From NCBI GenBank assembly GCA_021789865.1, contig JAJYIX010000004.1:1-44156 (forward strand): DNA of 44,156 nt, in the 5' to 3' direction. Positions 15,315-24,423 of the stretch are shown piece by piece. Position 1 is the stretch's first letter, and each line of letters opens with the position of its first letter. The notes under the pieces are model-generated. The model did not search any database, was not told the origin of the DNA, and worked only from the letters and a program-made list of their open reading frames with translations. The translations under genes were made by a program, and so were the position numbers. The stretch comes from a bacterium. GTDB taxonomy: Bacteria; Patescibacteriota; Microgenomatia; UBA1406; GWC2-37-13.

Positions 15315-15953
15315 TTATCTCGTGTGAGTATAGACCGTCATGCGTGCCGACATTCCATTTTTGATGCTTGGATAGGCGGTCGAATCGAATTTGGCATAGA
15401 CGGTAAATTGTTGTGTCGCCCGTTCGGTCGAGGTCGAGAAGGAAAATACCGCGGTGTTGGCGCTTGGTGAAATTTCGTCAACATAACCCCAAAATGTCTT
15501 CCCGGGCAAGGCGTCGACCGTGAACGAAACCACTTGACCGACTTTTATTTCATCTAATCCTTTATTTTCATCGATCGTTCCGGCCACTCTCATGTTGACC
15601 GGCCTAATCATTTGAATAAGCTGGGTCGCTTGGTTGACGACGGAACCGGTCAGGTCAGGTGCTGAGATGATGAGTCCGCTTGTTTGAGCTCTTAATGTCT
15701 CCGATCCGACGACGGCCAGGGTGTCTCCGGTTTGAACTGTTTGGCCTTCCTTGACGTCTATCTCCTGGACTTTGCCTGAACTTAAAGGAGATATGGTAAT
15801 CACGGGCGTTTGAATAAGAGAATTGTCGATGTATACTCGGCCGGTTGTCATTTGAAAAAATAAATATCCGCCGATAAAAAGGACCAACAAGACGACTCCT
15901 CCGAAAAATCTCATAAAGTTTTTGTTTTTGAACAAGGAAAATTTGTTTTTCAT
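15315..15953 (-). CDS. HlyD-type membrane-fusion adaptor, short
   Basis: A 212-residue protein with one N-terminal membrane helix (about residues 15-32), a biotinyl-lipoyl-like domain (GKVQEIDVKEGQTVQTGDTL) and a beta-barrel region ending in an HlyD_3-type segment (GMSARMTVYT). It lacks the long coiled-coil hairpin of outer-membrane-channel adaptors. It overlaps the longer adaptor gene by 4 bases and probably serves the divergently encoded ABC exporter. Confidence 0.8.
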   Translation of the reverse strand: MKNKFSLFKNKNFMRFFGGVVLLVLFIGGYLFFQMTTGRVYIDNSLIQTPVITISPLSSGKVQEIDVKEGQTVQTGDTLAVVGSETLRAQTSGLIISAPDLTGSVVNQATQLIQMIRPVNMRVAGTIDENKGLDEIKVGQVVSFTVDALPGKTFWGYVDEISPSANTAVFSFSTSTERATQQFTVYAKFDSTAYPSIKNGMSARMTVYTHTR

Positions 15954-17047
15954 AACATCTGATATTTCAACGCCGAGATAACCTTCGGATCGATGATTAT
16001 TTTGTCATTCTGAGAAAGCCCATTTTTGATTTCGATATCCTGTCCGTGAATTTTTCCAACGGTTACCTTTTTCAAAGACGGCTTACCGTTGTCGTCAATC
16101 CAGATATATTTTCCGCCAAGAACAGTCCAAGCCGGAACTAAAGCGACATTTTGGGAATTGGTATTGATAATTGCCGTCCCCGACATGTCCAGCTTGGCCA
16201 GCTTTTTCAAATCGTCCGAAACGACATCGACTTGGTAAACTTGTTCACCGGACGCCAAAGTGACTTTAGACGGATAGATCTGAGTGATTACGCCTTCGAC
16301 TTTTTTCGGCAGACCGTCGACAGACAATAGCACCTTGCCTCCAACCGATACGTAGTATATATATTCGGCGGGGACGTCGGCGCGAAAGACCATCGTCGAC
16401 GGATCGGCGACCGTAAAAGACGTCGTCGTCGTCACGTTTTGATTTGGCACGGTGACGTCTTCGTGGGTGACGATGCCATTGAGAGGTGACGTCAACCTGG
16501 CCAATTGTAAAGCGTAGTTGGCCAATTCGACATTGATGACCGAATTATCCAGATTGGCCTGATTTTCGTCGATGATTCTTTTGACGATATCGTTTATCGC
16601 ATTTTGTTCCGTGGTTCCCGAAATACCGGCCGCGTTGAAAGTATTGTAAGGATAAGTCTGGGCAGCCTGAAGATAATTGTTTTGCGAATTGGCGATCTGT
16701 TGATCGAATGTGTCTCTGGTTGATCTGTATATGTTTAAATAATAGGTAAGTTCTTTTTGTAATGTGTAGGTGTCTAAAGAGGCGATAGTCTCGCCCTGGT
16801 AGACTTTATCCCCTTCCTTTAAAGGAAGATATACCAGTTTCCCGCTGGTCTGGAAATGAAGAGTGGCCTGATCCTGGGCGGTCACCGAACCGTCGGCCGT
16901 GATGGTTGAGCTGATAAATTTTACCGAAGCCTCGGTTGTCGGCCTGACATCAGACCCATTCAAAACGGAAAGATGTTGACGTAAATAGAGAAAAAACCCG
17001 CCGACGAGAATCAAGGCCGAAAAAATGAGTATAATATTTTTTTTCAT
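15950..17047 (-). CDS. HlyD/RND-type periplasmic adaptor subunit
   Basis: A 365-residue adaptor with a signal anchor (MKKNIILIFSALILVGGFFL), a split lipoyl domain (GKLVYLPLKEGDKVYQGETI and SPLNGIVTHEDVTVPN) around a short helical hairpin (about residues 110-170), then beta-barrel and membrane-proximal domains (LDMSGTAIINTNSQNVALVP). It resembles MacA-type adaptors used by ABC exporters. Its last codons overlap the short adaptor gene, and its start meets the MarR stop. Two adaptors side by side suggest a hetero-oligomeric ring or alternative partners. Confidence 0.85.
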   Translation of the reverse strand: MKKNIILIFSALILVGGFFLYLRQHLSVLNGSDVRPTTEASVKFISSTITADGSVTAQDQATLHFQTSGKLVYLPLKEGDKVYQGETIASLDTYTLQKELTYYLNIYRSTRDTFDQQIANSQNNYLQAAQTYPYNTFNAAGISGTTEQNAINDIVKRIIDENQANLDNSVINVELANYALQLARLTSPLNGIVTHEDVTVPNQNVTTTTSFTVADPSTMVFRADVPAEYIYYVSVGGKVLLSVDGLPKKVEGVITQIYPSKVTLASGEQVYQVDVVSDDLKKLAKLDMSGTAIINTNSQNVALVPAWTVLGGKYIWIDDNGKPSLKKVTVGKIHGQDIEIKNGLSQNDKIIIDPKVISALKYQML

Positions 17048-17478
17048 TATTTTTTTTCCAGTTTGTTTTGTAATGTTTTTAAAATCGACATCAACTCTCG
17101 TCTTTCCTTTTCAGATAAATAGGATAACACCTTTTCCAACTTTTTTCTTCTTTCTTTTAATGCTTCCTCGAGTAATGCGCGACCTTTTTCAGTCAATTTG
17201 ACAAGGACAATCCGCCGGTCCTTCCTGTCTTCTTCCCTTTCGACAAGCTTTTGTTCGGATAGCTTTTTTAAAAGACTTGTCGCCGATGGCAATTCGATAT
17301 GAAAATTGTCGGCGATATCGCTCATCGATACCCGTTTCTGAAATTTGACAAACACCAACGCTTGAATCTGGAGAATGCTCAAATGGGTCAATTTTTTCGT
17401 AAACGACATCTCCCCCTTAAGCAGGCGAAAAGTCCTGAACATCATTTCGATCAAACTGTCGGTATTGTCATTTTTCAT
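17047..17478 (-). CDS. MarR-family transcriptional regulator
   Basis: A 143-residue winged-helix regulator. The DNA-binding part is MSDIADNFHIELPSATSLLKKL followed by the wing EREEDRKDRRIVLVKLTEKG, and the flanking helices form the dimer interface. It heads the adaptor operon and is divergent from the ABC exporter genes across a 73-base gap holding two inverted repeats, so it probably controls both directions in response to an exported compound. Confidence 0.9.
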   Translation of the reverse strand: MKNDNTDSLIEMMFRTFRLLKGEMSFTKKLTHLSILQIQALVFVKFQKRVSMSDIADNFHIELPSATSLLKKLSEQKLVEREEDRKDRRIVLVKLTEKGRALLEEALKERRKKLEKVLSYLSEKERRELMSILKTLQNKLEKK

Positions 17479-17484
17479 AAATAC

Positions 17485-17528
17485 TTAGATAATCTAACTA
17501 TTTTACAGTATAATATATTTATATTATA
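17485..17528. promoter_or_regulatory. Two palindromes in the marR / ABC divergent region
   Basis: TTAGAT-A-ATCTAA (17485-17497) and TATAATATA-TT-TATATTATA (17509-17528) are perfect inverted repeats in a 73-base gap between divergent genes. They are candidate MarR operators and overlap likely -10 boxes. AT-richness makes chance palindromes possible. Confidence 0.45.
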
Positions 17529-17551
17529 ATGTCAATTGACTTTTATAAAAA

Positions 17552-19291
17552 ATGATAAAACTACTTCGATATCTCAAACCCTATAAGTGGCCGTTGATAG
17601 CGGTCATTTTGCTGGCTATCGGCCAATCGGTCGCCAATCTATATCTCCCAACCCTTATGTCCAATATTGTCACAAACGGAATCGCCAAATTCGATACCGC
17701 CTACATTTGGCGCACGGGTATATGGATGGTTCTGGTGACATTCGGAGGTGTTGTCTGTGCCATTCTCGGAATTTACTACGCCTCCCAGGTGGCGGTCGGG
17801 ATGACCAAACTCATCCGCGCTGCTCTTTTCGACAAAGTCCAACTTTTTTCCCTCAACGAATTTGATCAGGTTTCAACCGCTTCCTTAATCACAAGGACGA
17901 CCAATGACACGACGCAGATTCAACAGGTGATGGTAATGATCCTGAATCTTTTCGTGACCGCTCCGATCACTCTGGTAGTCGGCGTAATTTTGGCCCTAAA
18001 CCAGGACGTCGAGCTGTCTTGGGTCCTGATCGCAATTCTACCTTTTTTGGTGGGAACGATCGTATTTCTTTTAATAAAAGCCGTTCCCCTATTTACAAAG
18101 ATGCAGGTCAAGCTCGATAAACTGAATCTCATTCTTGACGAGAATCTTCAAGGAGTCCGGGTCATCCGTGCTTTTGACAGGATAAAACACGAAGAAAAAC
18201 GTTTTGACGACGCCAATATCGAGGTCACGAATCTGGCTATAACGGTCAATCAATTGATATCGGTCATGATGCCGGTCATGATGTTCTTGATGAATATTTC
18301 CAGTCTCGCCATCATTTGGTTCGGCAGCCTTCGGGTCGCTGCTGGGACTCTGGATATCGGGGCAATGTTTGCTTTTTTACAATACGCTATTCAAATTCTT
18401 TTATCGGTACTTTTTGTCGCTATCGTATTCATCACTATTCCCCGCGCCGAAGCGTCGGCCAAAAGAATCCAAGAAGTGATGGATATCGACCCTGACATAT
18501 CCGATCCGAAAAAGCCCGAAAAGGGGGGAAAAATCAAGGGCCATGTTGAATTCAGGAACGTCACATTCAGTTATCACGGTGCCGAAAAACCGGCACTGGA
18601 GAATATTTCTTTTGTTGCTGCGCCGGGTAAAGTGACCGCAATAATCGGTGGGACCGGATCGGGCAAATCAACACTCGTAAACCTTATTCCCCGTTTTTAC
18701 GACGTTGAAAGCGGAGCCGTGTTGGTTGACAAAATCGATGTCAGAAAAATGACTCAGGCGGCCTTACGGGAAAAAATTGGATTAGTTCCTCAAAAAGCGA
18801 TTCTTTTTGCCGGTTCGATCAAAGACAATCTCCGTTTTGGCAAGGAAAACGCAACCGATAAAGAAATGAAACGCGCCGTGGAGATTGCCCAGGCATCGGA
18901 ATTTATCGAAAAAATGCCCGAAAAAATGGATTCAGTGATCGCCCAAGGCGGTACCAACGTCTCAGGAGGTCAGAAGCAGCGGCTATCAATCGCCCGAGCG
19001 CTGATTAGAAAACCGGAAATATACGTTTTCGACGATACCTTTTCCGCCTTGGATTTTAAGACCGACGCCAAGCTACGGATGGCTTTGAAATCCGAGACTA
19101 AAAATGCAACCGTCTTAATCGTCGCTCAAAGAGTCAGCACGGTAATCGATGCCGACCAGATAATTGTTCTCGATGAAGGACGAATCGTCGGAATCGGCGT
19201 ACACAAAAATCTTATGAAGTCCTGCAAAGTATATGCAGACATAGTTTCGTCGCAGTTGTCGCCGTCGGAAATTGCCAAGGAGTCAGTATGA
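17552..19291 (+). CDS. ABC exporter half-transporter, degenerate-site subunit
   Basis: A 579-residue fusion of a six-helix ABC exporter membrane domain (about 1-320) and an ATPase domain. The Walker A is GGTGSGKS (about 366-373) and the signature VSGGQ is canonical. Walker B is followed by Asp instead of the catalytic Glu (VFDDTFSALD), and the switch histidine is Gln (VAQRVST). These losses mark the degenerate-site half of heterodimeric exporters such as TM287 of TM287/288 or LmrC. Partner: the next gene, overlapping by 4 bases. Expected role: export of lipids, drugs or peptides. Confidence 0.9.
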   Translation: MIKLLRYLKPYKWPLIAVILLAIGQSVANLYLPTLMSNIVTNGIAKFDTAYIWRTGIWMVLVTFGGVVCAILGIYYASQVAVGMTKLIRAALFDKVQLFSLNEFDQVSTASLITRTTNDTTQIQQVMVMILNLFVTAPITLVVGVILALNQDVELSWVLIAILPFLVGTIVFLLIKAVPLFTKMQVKLDKLNLILDENLQGVRVIRAFDRIKHEEKRFDDANIEVTNLAITVNQLISVMMPVMMFLMNISSLAIIWFGSLRVAAGTLDIGAMFAFLQYAIQILLSVLFVAIVFITIPRAEASAKRIQEVMDIDPDISDPKKPEKGGKIKGHVEFRNVTFSYHGAEKPALENISFVAAPGKVTAIIGGTGSGKSTLVNLIPRFYDVESGAVLVDKIDVRKMTQAALREKIGLVPQKAILFAGSIKDNLRFGKENATDKEMKRAVEIAQASEFIEKMPEKMDSVIAQGGTNVSGGQKQRLSIARALIRKPEIYVFDDTFSALDFKTDAKLRMALKSETKNATVLIVAQRVSTVIDADQIIVLDEGRIVGIGVHKNLMKSCKVYADIVSSQLSPSEIAKESV

Positions 19292-21213
19292 ACGAAAAAA
19301 ATAAAACAAAAAAGGAACAACTACCCGGGGGCCCGATGAATCGAGGCGGCTTTGGGGCAATGGGTCAGCCGGTCGAAAAAGCCAAAGATTTTGGCGGTAC
19401 CTTGAAAAGACTTCTAAGCTACTTTTTTCCGGAAAAAATATTGCTTTATACAATCGTCGGGGCCGCCGTCCTCGGGACCGTGTTCAATATCGTTGGGCCA
19501 AAGATTTTGGGACTGGCGACTACAAAATTATTTGACGACCTGATCGCCAGTTTCATCGTCCAGATAAAAAATTATCAAATTAAACAAGCGTTGATTGCGA
19601 ATCCGACGCTGGCGCTTCACACCGCCCCCGTCCCGGGAATTGAATTCGGATATATCGGACATATCGCTATGATTCTTTTGATCCTCTATGTTGTCAGCGC
19701 CATTTTTACTTTTATTCAACAATATTTAATGGTCGGGTTGGCTCAACGGACCATATACAAGATGAGGCGTCAGGTCGACGAAAAATTGTCGCGCTTGCCA
19801 TTAAAATACTTCGACGGCCGGACTCATGGAGAAATTCTCAGCCGGGCTGTAAATGACATGGACAACATCAGCTCAACCCTTCAACAAAGTGTGTCGCAGC
19901 TTATCACCTCGGTTGTCAGTATCGTCGGAGTCCTGATAATGATGCTCTCGATCAGTCTTATATTGACGGTTATCGTACTGGCGACTTTGCCACTAAGCAT
20001 CTTCGTAGTGACAATAATCGCCGGACGATCACAAGACTACTTTCGTCGCCAGCAAAAATCTTTGGGTGACTTGAACGGTCATGTTGAAGAAATGTACAGC
20101 GGTCATAAAATAGTCAAAGCCTTCGGTCATGAAAAAAAGGCCACGAGTCAATTTGAAGTTTTGAATGAAAGTCTTTACGACGCCGGATGGAAAGCCCAGT
20201 TTGTTTCCGGCGTCATCATGCCTTTGATGAGATTTGTCGGTAATCTCGGATATGCCCTGGTCGCTGTCGTGGGAGGACTGTTGGTGACCCAAAATACCAT
20301 TTCCCTTGGTGACGTCCAGGCCTTTATCCAATATTCCTCTCAGTTTACATTTCCAATCACGCAACTCGCCAATATCGCCAACATCATCCAATCGGCTATA
20401 GCATCGGCCGAACGAGTCTTCGAGCTTTTGGATGAAGAAGAGGAAATTCCGGAAGCAAAAAAACCATTTGTGATAAACAAAGAAAAAGGTGCTGTAAAAT
20501 TCGATCACGTCCAATTCGGTTACAGTAAAGACAAAATACTTATGAAAGACATGAACTTCAGCGTCAAGCCGGGTCAAATGATTGCCGTCGTCGGTCCGAC
20601 CGGAGCCGGTAAAACTACCTTAGTCAACTTGTTGATGAGATTTTACGAAGTCCAAGGCGGAAGAATACTCGTCGATGACGTCGACATAACCAAGCTCAAA
20701 CGGGGAGCTCTTCGGAGAATGTTCGGGATGGTCCTCCAAGATACCTGGTTATTTCACGGAACCTTAAGGGATAATATCGCCTATGGACGAGAAGATGCGA
20801 CCGAAGAGCAAATCGTCGCCGCCTCAAAAGCGGCCTACGCCGACCATTTTATCAGAACTTTACCCGAAGGATACGGAACGGTGCTAAACGAAGACGCGAC
20901 AAATATTTCCCAAGGACAAAAGCAACTTTTGACAATTGCCCGTGCATTTCTGGCGGATCCAGAAATTTTGATACTAGACGAAGCGACCAGTAGCGTCGAC
21001 ACCAGGACGGAACTTCTTATCCAGGACGCGATGAGCCGTCTGATGAAAGGTCGAACCAACTTTGTCATCGCCCACAGGCTTTCGACCATCCGCGATGCCG
21101 ACCTCATCCTCGTCATGAATCACGGAACGATAATCGAAAAAGGTACCCACAAGGAACTTTTAGCCAAAAAAGGTTTTTATGCCGATTTGTATAACAGCCA
21201 ATTCAGGGATTAG
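19288..21213 (+). CDS. ABC exporter half-transporter, catalytic subunit
   Basis: A 641-residue exporter half with an extra N-terminal cytoplasmic segment and a long first extracytoplasmic loop. The ATPase domain has GPTGAGKT (about 437-444), the catalytic Glu (LILDEATSSVD) and the switch His (IAHRLST), but its signature is altered to ISQGQ. In heterodimeric exporters the partner with the altered signature and intact Walker B pairs exactly this way, giving one working ATP site. It converges on a hypothetical gene with a 4-base overlap. Confidence 0.9.
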   Translation: MNEKNKTKKEQLPGGPMNRGGFGAMGQPVEKAKDFGGTLKRLLSYFFPEKILLYTIVGAAVLGTVFNIVGPKILGLATTKLFDDLIASFIVQIKNYQIKQALIANPTLALHTAPVPGIEFGYIGHIAMILLILYVVSAIFTFIQQYLMVGLAQRTIYKMRRQVDEKLSRLPLKYFDGRTHGEILSRAVNDMDNISSTLQQSVSQLITSVVSIVGVLIMMLSISLILTVIVLATLPLSIFVVTIIAGRSQDYFRRQQKSLGDLNGHVEEMYSGHKIVKAFGHEKKATSQFEVLNESLYDAGWKAQFVSGVIMPLMRFVGNLGYALVAVVGGLLVTQNTISLGDVQAFIQYSSQFTFPITQLANIANIIQSAIASAERVFELLDEEEEIPEAKKPFVINKEKGAVKFDHVQFGYSKDKILMKDMNFSVKPGQMIAVVGPTGAGKTTLVNLLMRFYEVQGGRILVDDVDITKLKRGALRRMFGMVLQDTWLFHGTLRDNIAYGREDATEEQIVAASKAAYADHFIRTLPEGYGTVLNEDATNISQGQKQLLTIARAFLADPEILILDEATSSVDTRTELLIQDAMSRLMKGRTNFVIAHRLSTIRDADLILVMNHGTIIEKGTHKELLAKKGFYADLYNSQFRD

Positions 21214-21938
21214 CGAGTGGCTCGCTGTGTTATCCTGGCGCGCAAAAAATCAGGCGTTAACGGAGAGTCTACCCCAGGAATCACAAACTTACTTAAGAAA
21301 GTATTGCCGGTCATTTTCCCGGTGACAATTTCTTCTACGGATTTGCCTATACCGCTTTGTACATATCTATTGATTTGCGGCATCTCCGGCATTTGTGGGA
21401 AATAATCGGGAGTAGTCACTCCTGTATTGACGACAGAATCATACACTTTTGATGACATTATTGATATTTCAGGTAAGGATTTTAACCCTATTTTTCTTAG
21501 ATTGTCTGAAATCTTTTTCTTGAAAGTTTTATCTAATAGTTGACTTTCCTTTCCTTCAAGCAACTGTGGAATTTTTTTATCACCAAATTTGCTTTGTACG
21601 GCAAACCAGTCATCTTTATTATATTCATCCATTATCCTGAAAAACTCCGCCATCATTTGATAATTTTCCCCAAAAATTTTTTCCGGATTTTGATTAAAAG
21701 CTGTCATCAACTTGTCGTTTCCGGCAAAAGAATCTGCCATAAAATAACTTAATATGGAAAGTGTCGCCGGGATATTGTATAGTCGGCCGATATTAACATA
21801 TTTTCTAATGAATTCATCTGATTTTCCTGATAAGGCAAGAAGTGTTTTTGCGAAATCTACTATTAACTTATGCGAGTTTCGTTCAACAAGGCCCCTCAAC
21901 GCACCAATTTGATTTTCAGCTAAACTTTGGCTGGCCAT
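21210..21938 (-). CDS. Hypothetical protein, helical
   Basis: A 242-residue soluble protein, mainly helical by composition, with no membrane segment and no recognised family. The C-terminal quarter is Pro/Met-rich (DYFPQMPEMPQINRY) and ends with a basic tail. No catalytic motif is visible. It is a single gene, its stop overlapping the end of the convergent ABC gene. Function unknown. Confidence 0.6.
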   Translation of the reverse strand: MASQSLAENQIGALRGLVERNSHKLIVDFAKTLLALSGKSDEFIRKYVNIGRLYNIPATLSILSYFMADSFAGNDKLMTAFNQNPEKIFGENYQMMAEFFRIMDEYNKDDWFAVQSKFGDKKIPQLLEGKESQLLDKTFKKKISDNLRKIGLKSLPEISIMSSKVYDSVVNTGVTTPDYFPQMPEMPQINRYVQSGIGKSVEEIVTGKMTGNTFLSKFVIPGVDSPLTPDFLRARITQRATR

Positions 21939-21992
21939 GTTTGAGTCATTATAACAGCCTAAGTATACTATTTCAACAAACTCGCAGTTCGA

Positions 21993-22676
21993 CTATGAAG
22001 AATCGTGATTCTCAATTACGTCTTCCATCTTCGTCACGTCTTCGATTATAAATTTGACCCCAAGAGATATCGCTTCCGATTCGGTCAGGTGACCTGTCAA
22101 GACGACGACAGGTTCGACTCCGGCATTTTTTGCCATCAAGACGTCATTTTTCGCATCGCCGACAAAAATAGCTTCTTCTTTTTTTATCCGCTGTTTTTCC
22201 AAAATAAGATTTATCATCAGAGGATCGGGCTTGGTTTTTTCCGCCGGGATATCGTCGTGAGCCGTCACGATCTGACAAAAAACATTCGGGATCTTGAATC
22301 TCGGCATGATATTATCGACGAGCATGTTCCTTTGGCTTCCGGTCGCCACCGCCAGCAGGTATTTTTTACTTAGCTTCTCCAATAGCTGATTTACTCCTTT
22401 GACTTCCCGCAAAGCGTTCGTAAACGTATTTCGGAGGAACTTTTCGTTATAGAAAATGTCATTCGCTTTTTCCAACAGCTCCGGCTTTTCCAGAAGTAAT
22501 TCCCGAAGCTCTTCCTTAAAAGGTTGGCCCCAACGCCTCTTTATCCTGATATCCATTTCCTTTTCGGACATTGCCACTCCAAGGCTTTTGAGCGTTTCTC
22601 TGTAGCAGTCGTAATATCCGTTTTTTGAACCAATGACAATTACATCATCCCAATCAAATATTATAAGTTTGATCAT
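21993..22676 (-). CDS. HAD-superfamily phosphatase (beta-phosphoglucomutase/GPH-like)
   Basis: A 227-residue HAD subfamily IA hydrolase. Motif I is FDWDDV (D8 nucleophile, D10 acid/base), motif II ATGS, motif III the Lys in EKTKPDP, and motif IV VGDAKND. An alpha-helical cap lies between motifs I and II. It likely removes phosphate from a small sugar or nucleotide; the substrate is not predictable. Single gene. Confidence 0.85.
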   Translation of the reverse strand: MIKLIIFDWDDVIVIGSKNGYYDCYRETLKSLGVAMSEKEMDIRIKRRWGQPFKEELRELLLEKPELLEKANDIFYNEKFLRNTFTNALREVKGVNQLLEKLSKKYLLAVATGSQRNMLVDNIMPRFKIPNVFCQIVTAHDDIPAEKTKPDPLMINLILEKQRIKKEEAIFVGDAKNDVLMAKNAGVEPVVVLTGHLTESEAISLGVKFIIEDVTKMEDVIENHDSS

Positions 22677-22832
22677 TCATATATTTTAAGACTAAAAATT
22701 GTTTTTTGTCATCATTAAGTCAATCGTGGAAAATATTTTGGTGACTTTGGAATGTTTTATAAAAAAGACGGTAAAAAGGTGCGAAGTACTTGTTCTTATT
22801 TTTGAAAATAGGTGTAAAATGATATTTTTAAT

Positions 22833-23636
22833 ATGTCCGAAGACGTTATAGTCGTAAAAAATCTTCTAAAAAAATTTTCTGATATCGTCGCTGTCCAAAA
22901 TATCAACTTCGATGTCAAAAAAAGCGAAGTCTTCGCCTTCTTGGGTCCGAACGGCGCCGGAAAATCAACGACAATTAAGATATTGATCACGTTGCTCCAA
23001 CCGACCTCGGGTGACGGGACAATAGACAACCTGAGTGTCATCGATAATCCGTCGGGTGTCCGAAAAATTATCGGTTACGTCCCGCAAATGATTTCGGTCG
23101 ACGGTACTTTGACGGCGTACGAGAATCTGATGCTCATGGCCAAGTTATACGACATTCCCGGATCCGATCGTGAAAATCGCATCGATGAAGTTTTGTCATT
23201 TATAGATCTTTCGAAACAAAAAAATCTCCTGGTCCGGACTTTTTCTGGTGGAATGATCAGAAAACTGGAAATCGCTCAAGCTATCCTTCACCGGCCGGCT
23301 GTCCTTTTTTTGGACGAACCGACGAGCGGTCTTGATCCAATCGCCAGAAAAAATATTTGGAAACATTTATTGGAAATCAGAAAAATATATGGAACGACGA
23401 TTTTTTTCTCAACTCACTACATGGACGAGGCCGAAGAGGTAAGCGACCGGGTCGCCATAATGCACCTCGGTAAGATTTCAGCCATCGGAACCGTTGAAGA
23501 ACTAAAGGCCAAAACAAAAAAGGCCAAAGCGACACTCGAAGACGCTTTTATTTATTTTACCGGCTCAAGCCTCCAGGAGACCGGCAACTTCCGCGACATA
23601 AGGAGAACTCGGGAAGTTGAACGAAAACTGGGGTGA
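22833..23636 (+). CDS. ABC-2 transporter ATP-binding subunit (DrrA-like)
   Basis: A 267-residue ATPase with Walker A NGAGKST, a Q-loop in VPQM, signature FSGGM, Walker B LFLDEPTSGLDP and the switch His in FSTHYMDEAEE. The last ~50 residues (LKAKTKKAKATLEDAFIYFTG) match the C-terminal part of DrrA/NodI-type subunits. It works with the next gene as an exporter of lipophilic compounds or glycans. A TAAAAT (22815-22820) lies 12 bases before the ATG. Confidence 0.92.
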   Translation: MSEDVIVVKNLLKKFSDIVAVQNINFDVKKSEVFAFLGPNGAGKSTTIKILITLLQPTSGDGTIDNLSVIDNPSGVRKIIGYVPQMISVDGTLTAYENLMLMAKLYDIPGSDRENRIDEVLSFIDLSKQKNLLVRTFSGGMIRKLEIAQAILHRPAVLFLDEPTSGLDPIARKNIWKHLLEIRKIYGTTIFFSTHYMDEAEEVSDRVAIMHLGKISAIGTVEELKAKTKKAKATLEDAFIYFTGSSLQETGNFRDIRRTREVERKLG

Positions 23637-24415
23637 CTGATATGGAATACATCAGACAGATTATCTATAAATCCTATGTTATGGCCGAAATGGAAGTGAG
23701 AAAACTTCTTCATGACCCGACCGAATTGGTCACCCGGGCCGTCCAACCAATTTTATGGCTCGGAGTCTTTGGCGAAGCTTTGAGCAAAGTCAGGGCCATC
23801 CCGACCGGTAATGTCAGTTATCTGCAGTTTATCACTCCGGGAATCCTCACCCAATCGGTTACCTTCATCGCAATTTTTTACGGAATCGCCATCATATGGG
23901 AACGCGACATGGGTCTTTTACAAAAACTGTTGGTGACGCCGACACCTAGATTGGCGTTGGTTTTAGGCAAAATGATATCGGCCGGTATCCGTGGTCTGTC
24001 TCAGGCGGTGATAATCTATATTTTTGCCATTATTTTGCAGATAAAACTCAATATCTCCGTTGTCTCGGTGACGGGAGTTTTTCTTATCATCATGCTCGGG
24101 GCCGGATTTTTTACCGGCTTGTCGATGATTATCGCCTCGCTCGTCAAGACTAGGGAACGTTTTATGGGGATAGGCCAAGTGATTACCTTGCCGCTTTTTT
24201 TCGCTTCAAATGCCATTTATCCGATCGCGATCATGCCAACTTGGCTTCAAATCGTCGCTAAAGTTAATCCTCTATCTTACATGGTCGACGGTTTACGGGC
24301 TCTCATCGTCACCGGCAATTACTCCATGCTTCCCCATGACATAGTTATTCTCGTGATAGCGACATCGCTTATCGCTTTGGTCAGTACTTACATGTATCCT
24401 AAAGTCGTCATATAA
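23633..24415 (+). CDS. ABC-2 transporter permease (DrrB-like)
   Basis: A 260-residue membrane subunit with six hydrophobic segments. The ABC-2 signature region is visible (LPLFFASNAIYPIAIMPTWLQIVAKVNPLSYMVDGLRALI). The start is GTG at 23633, overlapping the ATPase stop (GTGA); an ATG at 23642 is an alternative. The pair resembles daunorubicin-type DrrAB exporters. Confidence 0.9.
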   Translation: MTDMEYIRQIIYKSYVMAEMEVRKLLHDPTELVTRAVQPILWLGVFGEALSKVRAIPTGNVSYLQFITPGILTQSVTFIAIFYGIAIIWERDMGLLQKLLVTPTPRLALVLGKMISAGIRGLSQAVIIYIFAIILQIKLNISVVSVTGVFLIIMLGAGFFTGLSMIIASLVKTRERFMGIGQVITLPLFFASNAIYPIAIMPTWLQIVAKVNPLSYMVDGLRALIVTGNYSMLPHDIVILVIATSLIALVSTYMYPKVVI

Positions 24416-24423
24416 AAAAACCG

